A stretch of 64,000 nucleotides of DNA, taken from the NCBI GenBank assembly GCA_963725655.1, contig CAVRYY010000002.1, positions 124,001 through 188,000 on the forward strand, given 5' to 3'. Shown here piece by piece: positions 51,534 through 59,698 of the stretch; within the stretch, counting starts at the first letter, position 1, and the number at the start of each line of letters is the position of its first letter. The DNA is from CAVRXT01 sp963725655. GTDB taxonomy: Bacteria > Acidobacteriota > Terriglobia > Acidiferrales > UBA7541. The position numbers were made by a program, and so were the translations under genes. The notes under the pieces are model-generated. The model did no database searches and was not told the DNA's origin. It saw only the letters and a program-made list of their open reading frames with translations.

Positions 51534-52637
51534 ATGTCCGACGAAAAAGCAAAGCTACTTGAGGCCGCGATTTCCCAGATCGAGAAGCAGCATGGCAAAG
51601 GTTCGATCATGCGTCTGGGAAACAAAGATGTTCTCGTTCCTGTCAGCGTTATCCCTTCCGGAGCAATCTCGATCGACGCCGCACTCGGCATTGGCGGTTT
51701 TCCCCGCGGCCGCGTGGTGGAAATCTACGGTCCGGAATCCGGCGGTAAGACTACCCTCACCCTGCACGTCATCGCCGAAGCCCAAAAGGGTGGCGGCCAG
51801 GCGGCCTTCATCGACGCCGAACACGCCCTCGATCCCGCCTACGCCCGCAAGCTCGGCGTGAACGTCGACGACCTGCTGGTCTCTCAGCCCGACAACGGCG
51901 AACAGGCCCTGGAAATCGCCGAAGCGCTGATCCGCTCCGGCGGCGTCGATATCGTTGTCGTCGACTCGGTTGCCGCCTTGGTTCCCAAGGCTGAGCTCGA
52001 AGGCGACATGGGCGATCCGCAGATGGGATTGCAAGCCCGGCTGATGTCCCAGGCGCTGCGCAAGCTCACCGGCATCGTCGCCAAATCCAATACCTGCCTG
52101 ATCTTCATTAACCAGATCCGCGAAAAAATCGGAGTGATGTTCGGCAATCCGGAAACCACCACCGGCGGACGCGCGCTGAAGTTTTACGCCTCGGTGCGCG
52201 TCGATATTCGCCGCATCCAATCGATCAAAGAAGGCGACAAGGTGGTCGGCTCGCGAACCCGCGCCAAGATCGTGAAGAACAAAGTGGCCGCGCCGTTCCG
52301 CGAGGCTGAGTTCGACATCATCTACGGCGAAGGAATTTCCCGCGAAGGCGACCTGATCGATCTCGGCGTCACCAACGGCGTCGTGGAAAAATCCGGCACC
52401 TGGATTTCCTACAAGGGCGAACGCCTGGGACAAGGCCGCGAGAACGCTCGCGTCTTCCTGCGCGAGAATGCCGGCATTCGCGCCAAGCTCGAAGCCGAAA
52501 TGCGCAAGGCGCTCGGCCTGGTCGCCGTGCCGTCCAACGGCCAACCCAAGGAAGCAGCGAAGTCCGAAGCATCCGACGACGACAAGCCGATGGCCCACGC
52601 CGCGGCCGCCGGCGCCAAGACCAAAGCCGCAAAGTAA
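51534..52637 (+). CDS. recA: Recombinase RecA
   Basis: A 367-residue recombinase that forms filaments on single-stranded DNA, drives strand exchange and stimulates LexA cleavage. Walker A GPESGGKT is at residues 66-73; DIVVVDSVAALVPKAE, the DNA-binding loop EGDMGDPQMGLQARLMSQAL and INQIREKIGVMFGNPETTTGG are typical. The C-terminal tail is rich in Ala, Lys and Asp. It is followed by a strong terminator, so it is probably monocistronic. Confidence 0.98.
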   Translation: MSDEKAKLLEAAISQIEKQHGKGSIMRLGNKDVLVPVSVIPSGAISIDAALGIGGFPRGRVVEIYGPESGGKTTLTLHVIAEAQKGGGQAAFIDAEHALDPAYARKLGVNVDDLLVSQPDNGEQALEIAEALIRSGGVDIVVVDSVAALVPKAELEGDMGDPQMGLQARLMSQALRKLTGIVAKSNTCLIFINQIREKIGVMFGNPETTTGGRALKFYASVRVDIRRIQSIKEGDKVVGSRTRAKIVKNKVAAPFREAEFDIIYGEGISREGDLIDLGVTNGVVEKSGTWISYKGERLGQGRENARVFLRENAGIRAKLEAEMRKALGLVAVPSNGQPKEAAKSEASDDDKPMAHAAAAGAKTKAAK

Positions 52638-52641
52638 CCAC

Positions 52642-52679
52642 GGAAAGGGCCGCTCCGCCGCAAGCAGGCGGCCCTTTCC
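52642..52679 (+). terminator. Intrinsic terminator of recA
   Basis: A perfect 12-bp stem, GGAAAGGGCCGC with GCGGCCCTTTCC, with a 14-base loop and a pyrimidine-rich tail (TCTTCTTCTCC), begins 5 bases after the recA stop. Confidence 0.85.
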
Positions 52680-52858
52680 TCTTCTTCTCCCCCGCGGAAT
52701 CTGAAAGCCTGCTAGTCCGGACAGGGTCCTGTTTCGTACCTGTCCTTGCTATATAGGAAAGTGTGTACATTTACAGTTGCGCTCTGGCACACGCCCCCGT
52801 AAGATTTTGTTTCGGCTTGCTGCAGGCACTTCCACCGATTGCCGATAGACTTACCTAG

Positions 52859-54073
52859 ATGACTCTCGACCCAGCAGTGAGGATCTTACGGGCCCTCGTG
52901 GCCGTTACCGCGTCGCTTCTCGGCGCTACGGCAATCTGTGCCGCGGCTCCGCGCCTTCCTCCCAACACCACCAAGAAACACGTCACCAGGAAATCCACCG
53001 CCCGGAAACACGTCGCCGGCCACGCGGCAGGAACGGCCACGATGAAAACTGTGGCGCTTCGGACGCCGGCCACCACCACCCATCACCGCCGAAGGTATAC
53101 CGGCCCATCCAATTACGCCGACCCCACCAAGGAAGATGTGGTGGACTACGACGATCCCACCGTGCGCGCCATTGCCGTCGACGCTCTCGGCCGATCGAAT
53201 GGCTCGGTGCTGGCCATGGATCCCACCACCGGCCGCATCCTCGCCATCGTCAATCAGAAAATGGCGTTCTCCTCCGGCTTTGAACCCTGCTCGACCATCA
53301 AGCCGGTGATCGCCCTCGCCGGGTTGCAGCAAAACGTGATCACCCGCGACACCATGATCGAAATTGGCCGCCGCCGCTACATGGACCTGACCGAAGCGAT
53401 GGCCCATTCCAACAATAATTTCTTCGAAGAGGTAGGCCGCCGCCTGGGTTTTGAAAACGTGGAGCACTACGCGCGCATGCTCGGCTTGGGCGAGCGCGCC
53501 GGCTACGAAATTCCCGAAGAGCAGCCGGGCCTGGTTCCCACCTCCGCGCCCGCGTATGGCGGCGTGTCGCGCATGTCCAGCTTCGGCGAAGGCATCAAGA
53601 TTACCCCGCTGCAGCTCGCTTCGCTGGTCTCCACTCTCGCCAACGGCGGCACCATTTATTACCTGCAGTATCCGCGCACCGCACAGGCGCGCACCGATTT
53701 TCAGCCGCGCATCAAGCGTGTGCTGGATATCGGGCAGTTGCTCCCGGATCTCCGCGAAGGAATGCTGGCCGCGGTACTGTACGGCACCGCGAAGCAAAGC
53801 TACGATCCTGACGGCGAGCAGGCCCTCGGCAAAACCGGAACCTGCAACGACGAAGGGCTGGGCGGACGTCTCGGCTGGTTCGTTTCCTACGCCGATCAGG
53901 CCCATCCGCGAATCGTGATCGTGGTTCTTCTGCGCGGCGGCACTCGTATGGTCAGCGGTCCGCACGCTGCCGACGTGGCCGGACGCATCTATCACGGCCT
54001 TCGCGAACACAACTTCTTTGCCGAATCTCCGGCCGGCAGCTATGCCCAGGTCGCGAGCCAGTCCGCGAAATAA
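52859..54073 (+). CDS. Small penicillin-binding-type transpeptidase
   Basis: A 404-residue protein with a hydrophobic N-terminus, a Lys/Arg/His-rich linker (residues 38-80) and then a penicillin-binding transpeptidase domain. All three motifs are present: Ser145-Thr-Ile-Lys148, Ser-Asn-Asn in MAHSNNNFFEE, and Lys-Thr-Gly in ALGKTGTCNDE. There is no PBP dimerisation or glycosyltransferase domain, so it is shorter than FtsI or PBP2 types. An exported peptidoglycan cross-linking or beta-lactam-binding role is inferred. Its neighbour is an M23 peptidase. Confidence 0.82.
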   Translation: MTLDPAVRILRALVAVTASLLGATAICAAAPRLPPNTTKKHVTRKSTARKHVAGHAAGTATMKTVALRTPATTTHHRRRYTGPSNYADPTKEDVVDYDDPTVRAIAVDALGRSNGSVLAMDPTTGRILAIVNQKMAFSSGFEPCSTIKPVIALAGLQQNVITRDTMIEIGRRRYMDLTEAMAHSNNNFFEEVGRRLGFENVEHYARMLGLGERAGYEIPEEQPGLVPTSAPAYGGVSRMSSFGEGIKITPLQLASLVSTLANGGTIYYLQYPRTAQARTDFQPRIKRVLDIGQLLPDLREGMLAAVLYGTAKQSYDPDGEQALGKTGTCNDEGLGGRLGWFVSYADQAHPRIVIVVLLRGGTRMVSGPHAADVAGRIYHGLREHNFFAESPAGSYAQVASQSAK

Positions 54074-54190
54074 TCCCGCTTAGACAATCATCGCCCTTGC
54101 TCTAACGCTCGCGCGCCGCGCGCTCCGCCCTGGATTTGCCTTGGGTCTGCGCGACGGTTGCGGTATCCTGCGAAAAGTTTTGGAGGATTG

Positions 54191-55525
54191 GTGAGCGTCG
54201 GCAAACTTTGGACTCTCGAACGCGCAGTGAGCTGGCCGTTGTTGCTGGTTCTTGGCGCAAGCGCCATCGCGTATTCCTATCACCAGCGCTGGCTGGCGGA
54301 GAGCCAGGTTGCCGGGCAAGTCTTGCAGGCGCAAGGCGAAGCGCATCGCATCCAGTCCGAAGTGATTCTGTTCACCGAACACGTGATCCCCGCTGGCGCT
54401 CCGTTCGCTTCGATCATGAAGAGTCTTGGAATCGATTCGTCCATGGCCGGGCGCCTGGTTTCCTCGGCGCAATCGGTATTCAATCTGCGGCGCCTGCGCG
54501 CGGGGAATCGCGTGGCCGTCGGACGATCGGTGATGGGCGAGTTGCGCGCGGTGCGCTATCGCATCGATACCGACCGCATGTTGTGGATTGCCCCGAAGGG
54601 CTCCGATTTTCAGGCGGAAATTCAGACCGTGCCATCGGTGATGGAAACCGCGGGCGTCGAAGGCCAGGTTCGCGGCTCACTCTTTGAGGGAGTGACCGCT
54701 GCGGGAGAAAGGCCGGAACTGGCCATGCGCCTGGCGGCAATCTTCGGCTGGGACCTGGATTTCTACACCGATACGCGGCCGGGCGACACCTTCCGGGTGG
54801 TGGTGGAAAAGAAGAAATTCGCCACCGGAGACGCGGTGGCCTACGGCCGCATCCTCGCGGCGGAATACAAGAATAACGGGCACGTCTACGGCGCCGTACT
54901 ATTTCACGATCCTTCCGGAAATCCCGCGTACTACACTCCCGAAGGGAAAAACATGAAGCGCGCGTTTCTGCATTCGCCGCTGAAGTTCGCCGCGCCGATC
55001 ACTTCGCATTTCAGCATGGCCCGGTTTCATCCCATTCTTAAGACCACTCGCGCGCACATGGGCATCGACTACGCCGCGCCCACCGGCACTCCGGTGCAAT
55101 CGATCGGCGAGGGCCGGGTGACTTTTTCCGGACCCAAAGGCGGCGCCGGCAATCTAATTCAGATCGAGCATTCCAACGGCTACCAGACTTTCTACATGCA
55201 TCTCTCGCGCATTCTGGTACACACCGGTGAACACATCGCGCAGGGCCAGATCGTCGGGCTGGTGGGAATGACGGGACTCGCCACCGGCCCGCATCTCGAT
55301 TTCCGCATCGAACATCACGGCCAATTCCTGAACTTCGAACGCCTGCCGCTGCCGCCATCCGAGCCGGTGGCGGCGCGCGACTGGAACGAATTCGCCGCAG
55401 TTCGCGACCGCTCGCTCAGCCTCTTGCCCGGCGCCCACGAATCCCTGGCCACCACCGGCACGCCCATCGCCGCGCCAACCAATCCGCCGAGCGCGTCGAC
55501 GCCGGCTCATTCTTCCACGCCGTAG
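54191..55525 (+). CDS. M23-family peptidoglycan endopeptidase, membrane-anchored
   Basis: A 444-residue protein with one N-terminal transmembrane segment (AVSWPLLLVLGASAIAYSY), a LysM-like or OapA-like region with AGAPFASIMKSLGIDSSMAG, and a C-terminal lysostaphin-type zinc peptidase domain. HMGIDY gives the His-x3-Asp zinc ligands. The usual His-x-His pair reads His-Leu-Asp (TGPHLDFRI), so the third ligand is changed or supplied by Asp. GTG 54191 follows GGAGG and is preferred to TTG 54158. A short-spaced terminator is not seen; the next gene is convergent, 33 bp away. Confidence 0.85.
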   Translation: MSVGKLWTLERAVSWPLLLVLGASAIAYSYHQRWLAESQVAGQVLQAQGEAHRIQSEVILFTEHVIPAGAPFASIMKSLGIDSSMAGRLVSSAQSVFNLRRLRAGNRVAVGRSVMGELRAVRYRIDTDRMLWIAPKGSDFQAEIQTVPSVMETAGVEGQVRGSLFEGVTAAGERPELAMRLAAIFGWDLDFYTDTRPGDTFRVVVEKKKFATGDAVAYGRILAAEYKNNGHVYGAVLFHDPSGNPAYYTPEGKNMKRAFLHSPLKFAAPITSHFSMARFHPILKTTRAHMGIDYAAPTGTPVQSIGEGRVTFSGPKGGAGNLIQIEHSNGYQTFYMHLSRILVHTGEHIAQGQIVGLVGMTGLATGPHLDFRIEHHGQFLNFERLPLPPSEPVAARDWNEFAAVRDRSLSLLPGAHESLATTGTPIAAPTNPPSASTPAHSSTP

Positions 55526-55558
55526 ATAATCGCGCAGCCTGTAATTACCGAGTGAGTC

Positions 55559-57286
55559 CTATCCGGGTGTGCGATGGCTGAGGACCTGCTGGCTCATCGA
55601 GTTCAACCGTGCGCAAGCGGCCTCGACTGCCTGGCATCCGGCCGCCTGCACAGTGGCGGCACGGGCGAGGGCACGCTCAGCGGTGGCCATAGCGCCTCGC
55701 AAGGTCGCGCGTATGGCGGATTCAAGTTGGGTCCGGCTTTGGCGGATTCGATCGTCGACGTCGCTCTGCACCCGAGCGCTATTCACTTCCAGAAGGTGAT
55801 CCAGGAAACGATGGGCGTCCTGTTGAATTGGTGCGCGAAAGCCGACGCCGCCCAGTACGATATCGGCGACAAGCCGAAACGGCGACGCGGGAGCGGCAAC
55901 ATGTTCGATAGCATGGAAGCGGAAACGCGATTCTGCGCGCAAACTTTGTTTCGCGTCGATCTCGTCCGGAAGATCGCTGATGCCGGGCACGCCGCTTCCG
56001 GTAAGCGTGTTCAGAAAGTCGTTGGCCAACCCAACGAATCGCCGCGACGTCGCCCGGAATTCGTTCTCAGCGAGTTCCGTTTGGCATTCGAGCCAGGGCA
56101 TTAGTTCCGCGTGTGCGAGGCTTTGCGCCAAGTGCATCAGGTCGCGCCGGTAGCGCGGCCCGGTCGAACTGGACGGAATCTCCTGGAGTCGCGTCGTCAA
56201 CTGTTGGTGAGCGCGGGCACGCACCTGTTTCAAGAAGCCGGCGCGGCGTCCGGCAAACGCTTCCGAGAGGCGCTGCTGCTCAGCGGCGAATAGGTGGCCG
56301 AGCGCTCGCAGTGTCTGTTCCGTGTCTGTGAGCTTGCTACGCAGCGCTTCGATGCGGCGCTCGGAATCCTGGAGTGGGCGCTGCAGCGCGTCTCGCTCTT
56401 CTTCGATCACGCCGAGCAGTTGGCCGGCCACACGACACAGACCACGTTCCGCCGCCTGTTGAACCAAACCTCGTCCTGACTTTGTAACCAAATCTTCGAG
56501 AGCGGCCACCAATTTTGGCCAGTCTCGCGGCGCGCCTCGGCCCTCCAGCCGTTCGAGAGCGCTCACCTCGAGAATCGTCGGAATGGGCCGGCCGAGCCGC
56601 GCCTGGAGCACGTTGGATGCGAAGTGAGTGGCGGCGGCGCGGTCGGTTTCATTCACGCGATCGGCTTTATTCAAGACGATGAACAGGTCTTGCACTTCCG
56701 ATGCGACGGCGGTCACCAATTCCAACTCGTCGCCTGAGAGCGGCGGGTCCGCACCGATCACTACGATGGCGGCGTCGATGTGCGGCACGAAGGCTCGGGT
56801 GCTCGCGGTGCTCGAGCCGTGCACCGATCCGACGCCCGGCGTGTCCACCAGACACATGCCCTTTTGCAAGAGTGGACTGGGGATAAAGACTTCCAAAATC
56901 TCAACCCCGCGAACATTCTCGGGATTCCCCTCTTCGGACACAAATTCGCCGAGTGCGCTTGCGGGAATCTCTGACCACTGAGCGTTGCGAAAGCGAACCC
57001 TGGCGGCGAGCTGTTCTCCGTAGCGAATGATCGTCGGCACCGCGGTCACCGGGATCACGCCGGCCGGCAGCAGGGATCGACCCACCAAGGCGTTCAAGAG
57101 AGTGGATTTCCCCCGCTTGAACTGTCCGACGCACGCGACGTAGAAGCGCCCCTCCCCAACGCGTTGGGCGAGCGAGCGAGCGGTTCGAGCGATATCGGCG
57201 GCGCCAAGTTCGACAGCCAATTCGGCGATGCGATCGAGAGCAGGTTCCCGTTGACGATCGTGCAGCATTGCTATGCCAACGCTCAT
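55559..57286 (-). CDS. Bacterial dynamin-like GTPase, short form
   Basis: A 575-residue large GTPase. G1 is GQFKRGKST at residues 54-62, G3 is DTPG at 148-151, and G4 is NKAD at 206-209. The remainder is helical with a coiled-coil region (about residues 290-390), and the segment FRLVADIVLGGVGFRAPI near residue 480 could be a membrane paddle. Bacterial dynamins bind and remodel membrane, often as hetero-oligomers. The ATG overlaps the stop of the AAA ATPase gene (ATGA), so translation is coupled. It is the last gene of the fluoride-riboswitch operon, which also encodes a longer dynamin at its start. The longer frame to 57415 runs into the ATPase gene. Confidence 0.88.
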   Translation of the reverse strand: MSVGIAMLHDRQREPALDRIAELAVELGAADIARTARSLAQRVGEGRFYVACVGQFKRGKSTLLNALVGRSLLPAGVIPVTAVPTIIRYGEQLAARVRFRNAQWSEIPASALGEFVSEEGNPENVRGVEILEVFIPSPLLQKGMCLVDTPGVGSVHGSSTASTRAFVPHIDAAIVVIGADPPLSGDELELVTAVASEVQDLFIVLNKADRVNETDRAAATHFASNVLQARLGRPIPTILEVSALERLEGRGAPRDWPKLVAALEDLVTKSGRGLVQQAAERGLCRVAGQLLGVIEEERDALQRPLQDSERRIEALRSKLTDTEQTLRALGHLFAAEQQRLSEAFAGRRAGFLKQVRARAHQQLTTRLQEIPSSSTGPRYRRDLMHLAQSLAHAELMPWLECQTELAENEFRATSRRFVGLANDFLNTLTGSGVPGISDLPDEIDAKQSLRAESRFRFHAIEHVAAPASPFRLVADIVLGGVGFRAPIQQDAHRFLDHLLEVNSARVQSDVDDRIRQSRTQLESAIRATLRGAMATAERALARAATVQAAGCQAVEAACARLNSMSQQVLSHRTPG

Positions 57287-58137
57287 TGGGCATTCCGCGC
57301 GGGGTGAATCGGATCGCGCTCGTCGCGACTGGTTTGGATCAGGCAATCGACGTGCATCAGCTTCATCTTGATTTGGCTGCGGTAGTGATAGCGAGGGTCG
57401 GTGGCCAGCTCGCACATCTTAACAATCGGCCCTGGCAAGCAGCCGCTCAAACGCAGAATCCCGGTGCGAAAGCCTTGCAGGTCCAGCGAACTCAGCCCAA
57501 AGCTTTGGATGCAGATCTCCAAAAGCGCTCGCGCGGACGATTCGCTTAGGGGCCCCAACTGGGTTCGATAGCGATCGCACCAGTACAGACTCCAGGCATG
57601 GCCGATTTCCCGGGACGAGAAGCCGTGAGCGGTGAAATAAACCGGGGTCTTGCAGCGGTACATGAGTTCGTCGATCAAATGAGCCATGAAGGGCGATGGC
57701 GGAGGAAGGTGATCGATGAACAACGAGTAGTCACCACGGCCCGCTGCCGAAAACAGAATGCCGCGCAAGCGCATCGAAGTTTGAGCGTCGATCCAGCGAT
57801 TCAGGGCGGGCGCTTGCGCTCCGTCGCCGTGAACCTTGGCTCGCACGAAGAGATCGCCGGCGAGATAGAAACCCCGAATGAACTGCGCGACCACGTCCCG
57901 GCCGCCAGTTGGCGCGCTCGCATACATACATTTGCGGCGGTCAGCCTCGGGAAGTCCGGCGATAAGCCGCTCGATCAGGAAGGTTTTTCCGGCACCGGAG
58001 GGCCCCCAGATAAGCTGGCTCTGCCGTTCCTGCAGGGCCAATCGCAAACGCCGCATCTCCCCGTCGCGGCCGATCAACACGCCGTTCGATAATCCGAGCG
58101 ATGCTCCGTTTCCCGCCATGAGTGTTTTTCCAGGCAT
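57283..58137 (-). CDS. P-loop (AAA-type) ATPase of unknown function
   Basis: A 284-residue ATPase. Walker A GPSGAGKT is at residues 45-52; LFIDHL near residue 140 is the likely Walker B, with His where Glu is usual; and later FTAHGFSS may hold a sensor residue. The fold looks ORC/STAND-like, with about 100 C-terminal residues of helical sequence. It is fifth in the operon, 28 bp after DUF190 and overlapping the second dynamin gene. A role in loading or regulating the dynamins is inference from position only. It lacks a recognised substrate domain. Confidence 0.75.
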   Translation of the reverse strand: MPGKTLMAGNGASLGLSNGVLIGRDGEMRRLRLALQERQSQLIWGPSGAGKTFLIERLIAGLPEADRRKCMYASAPTGGRDVVAQFIRGFYLAGDLFVRAKVHGDGAQAPALNRWIDAQTSMRLRGILFSAAGRGDYSLFIDHLPPPSPFMAHLIDELMYRCKTPVYFTAHGFSSREIGHAWSLYWCDRYRTQLGPLSESSARALLEICIQSFGLSSLDLQGFRTGILRLSGCLPGPIVKMCELATDPRYHYRSQIKMKLMHVDCLIQTSRDERDPIHPARNAQ

Positions 58138-58165
58138 TGCCGGTCACGCGGCCGAACCGAGTGGC

Positions 58166-58513
58166 TTACGACCGCGTGCCGTCCTGATGCACGTACTTGA
58201 TGACCTCGACCTCGGATATCGCCATCATGCCCTCGTCCACCATGGCGTCGAGAAATGGAAGCAGCGTTTGAATCTTGTCGGCAGAATCGATCACCGAAAC
58301 CATGAGCGGAGCATCGTGGGAAAACGACATGCGGTGGGCGCGGCGAATCAAGGTGCTCGCTCCGTAACCTTCGATTCCGCGAAAGACCGTGGCGCCGGCA
58401 ATATCCAGCTCGCGGCATTTTTCGACAATGGCCCGGTACAACGGCTTGCCTTCCCACTTATCGTCTTCGCCGAAATGAATGCGCAGCATCTGGGCCTTTC
58501 CTTCGAGCCTCAT
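58166..58513 (-). CDS. DUF190 (PII-like) protein
   Basis: A 115-residue single-domain DUF190 protein. MLRIHFGEDDKWEGKPLYRAI, GATVFRGIEGYGAS and PLMVSVIDSADKIQTLLPFLD form the family's ferredoxin-like PII-type fold. The family is known to occur beside crcB fluoride-channel genes, though its function is unproven. It starts at an ATG overlapping the previous stop (ATGA). Its sequence is closest to the second domain of the neighbouring two-domain protein, suggesting duplication. It may sense a ligand or bind the channel, by analogy with PII proteins; this is inference. Confidence 0.9.
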   Translation of the reverse strand: MRLEGKAQMLRIHFGEDDKWEGKPLYRAIVEKCRELDIAGATVFRGIEGYGASTLIRRAHRMSFSHDAPLMVSVIDSADKIQTLLPFLDAMVDEGMMAISEVEVIKYVHQDGTRS

Positions 58514-59241
58514 GGGCGGTCCTCTTTTCTACGTTCCGCATCCTGGTAGTTGTGGGAGTACTTGATGATGTCCACGTCGGATAAAACCACCAGGCCTTGT
58601 TGCACCATGTCGTCGAGCACCGGAAGAAATGAGCGCAACCGTTCTTCGGTGTCGACTACCGAGATCATGATGGGGCGGTCATGCGAAAGCAGCATGCCTT
58701 CCTTGTGAATCCTGCGGTTAGCGCCGTAACCGAGAATGCCCTGATAGATGGTCGCGCCGGCCAGGTCATTGGCGCGCATGCTTTCGAGCAGGGCTTTGTA
58801 GAGCGGCTTGTCGTTCCACTTATCGTTCTCGCCGATGAAAATCCGCATGAGCTTGGCCTTGCCTTCGCGTTTCAGAGGAGGCAATGAGGGCTGCGGCGCG
58901 TGTTCGGAAGAGATTCCAGCGGGTTTGACGACGGTCGTATCCTGAATCTCAATCAGGCCGGTGCCGACCATTTCATGCAGCTTGGGAAGAAGCTCGTCGA
59001 CTTTCTCGGGAGATTCGATGAACTCAACCTTGACCGGCAGATTTTCGGTGAGCACCAATATTCGATCGGTGTGCATGTGATGATCGGCGCCAAAGCCGGC
59101 GGTGCCGCGAGTGGCGCTGGCGCCGGAAACTTTGTGATAGAAAAGGAACTCGAGAATGGCCATGTAAACGGATTCGCCGCGAAATTGGTGGTCGCGGCCG
59201 ACGTAGATGGTCACCTTCTTAGCAGGTCCCACTTTCAGCAT
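58510..59241 (-). CDS. Tandem-domain DUF190 (PII-like) protein
   Basis: A 243-residue protein of two DUF190 domains (about residues 5-110 and 130-235) joined by a 20-residue linker. Both have the GYGA/GFGA-type turn (GTAGFGADH and GILGYGANR) and the VEFIESPEKVDELLP or ISVVDTEERLRSFLP helix. The domains differ notably, so the duplication is not recent. AGGAGAAA precedes the ATG. It lies 49 bp after crcB and is translationally coupled to the single-domain DUF190 gene, so the operon carries three DUF190 domains, which could make a PII-like trimer from two chains. Confidence 0.9.
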   Translation of the reverse strand: MLKVGPAKKVTIYVGRDHQFRGESVYMAILEFLFYHKVSGASATRGTAGFGADHHMHTDRILVLTENLPVKVEFIESPEKVDELLPKLHEMVGTGLIEIQDTTVVKPAGISSEHAPQPSLPPLKREGKAKLMRIFIGENDKWNDKPLYKALLESMRANDLAGATIYQGILGYGANRRIHKEGMLLSHDRPIMISVVDTEERLRSFLPVLDDMVQQGLVVLSDVDIIKYSHNYQDAERRKEDRP

Positions 59242-59290
59242 GAGTTTCTCCTAGCGCACAGACAGATGATCGATCATAACGCCGACACGC

Positions 59291-59668
59291 TCACGCGAAC
59301 CATCTGGCGGCAATAGCGCCCATCCACACCGAGATAAAACCGACCACGACGCTGAGAACAACGTTGAGCCCGGCAATGAAAAACTCACCGGCCTGAAATA
59401 CGCGGAACGTTTCGTACTCGAAAGTGGAGAACGTGCTGTAACCCCCGATAAAACCAATGGGTATCAAATACCGCCAATTCGGGTTCCAGTCCACTTTTTC
59501 CGCCAAGAGTGGAACGATGAAACCGATTAGAAACGATGCAGTGCAGTTGACGACGAAAGTGCCATATGGAAATCGGGCGCCCAGCCGATCGCTGATATGT
59601 CCGCCGATCCAAAAGCGCAACATCGATCCTACACATCCGCCGATTCCGATCATCCAGTATTTCGTCAT
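59291..59668 (-). CDS. crcB: Fluoride channel CrcB/Fluc
   Basis: A 125-residue, four-helix membrane protein that works as a dual-topology dimer and exports fluoride by a channel mechanism. The family marks are GIGGCVGSMLRF (Arg18), GTFVVNCTASFLIG with Asn41, and GFIGGYSTFSTFEYE with Phe80 and the Ser/Thr-Phe pairs that line the pores. It is the second gene of the operon, preceded by a long dynamin, and the operon leader carries the fluoride riboswitch. Only one crcB copy is present here, so the channel must be of the homodimer type. Confidence 0.95.
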   Translation of the reverse strand: MTKYWMIGIGGCVGSMLRFWIGGHISDRLGARFPYGTFVVNCTASFLIGFIVPLLAEKVDWNPNWRYLIPIGFIGGYSTFSTFEYETFRVFQAGEFFIAGLNVVLSVVVGFISVWMGAIAARWFA

Positions 59669-59698
59669 AAGGGCTTGGGATTTCTCCTTTCGAGCAGT

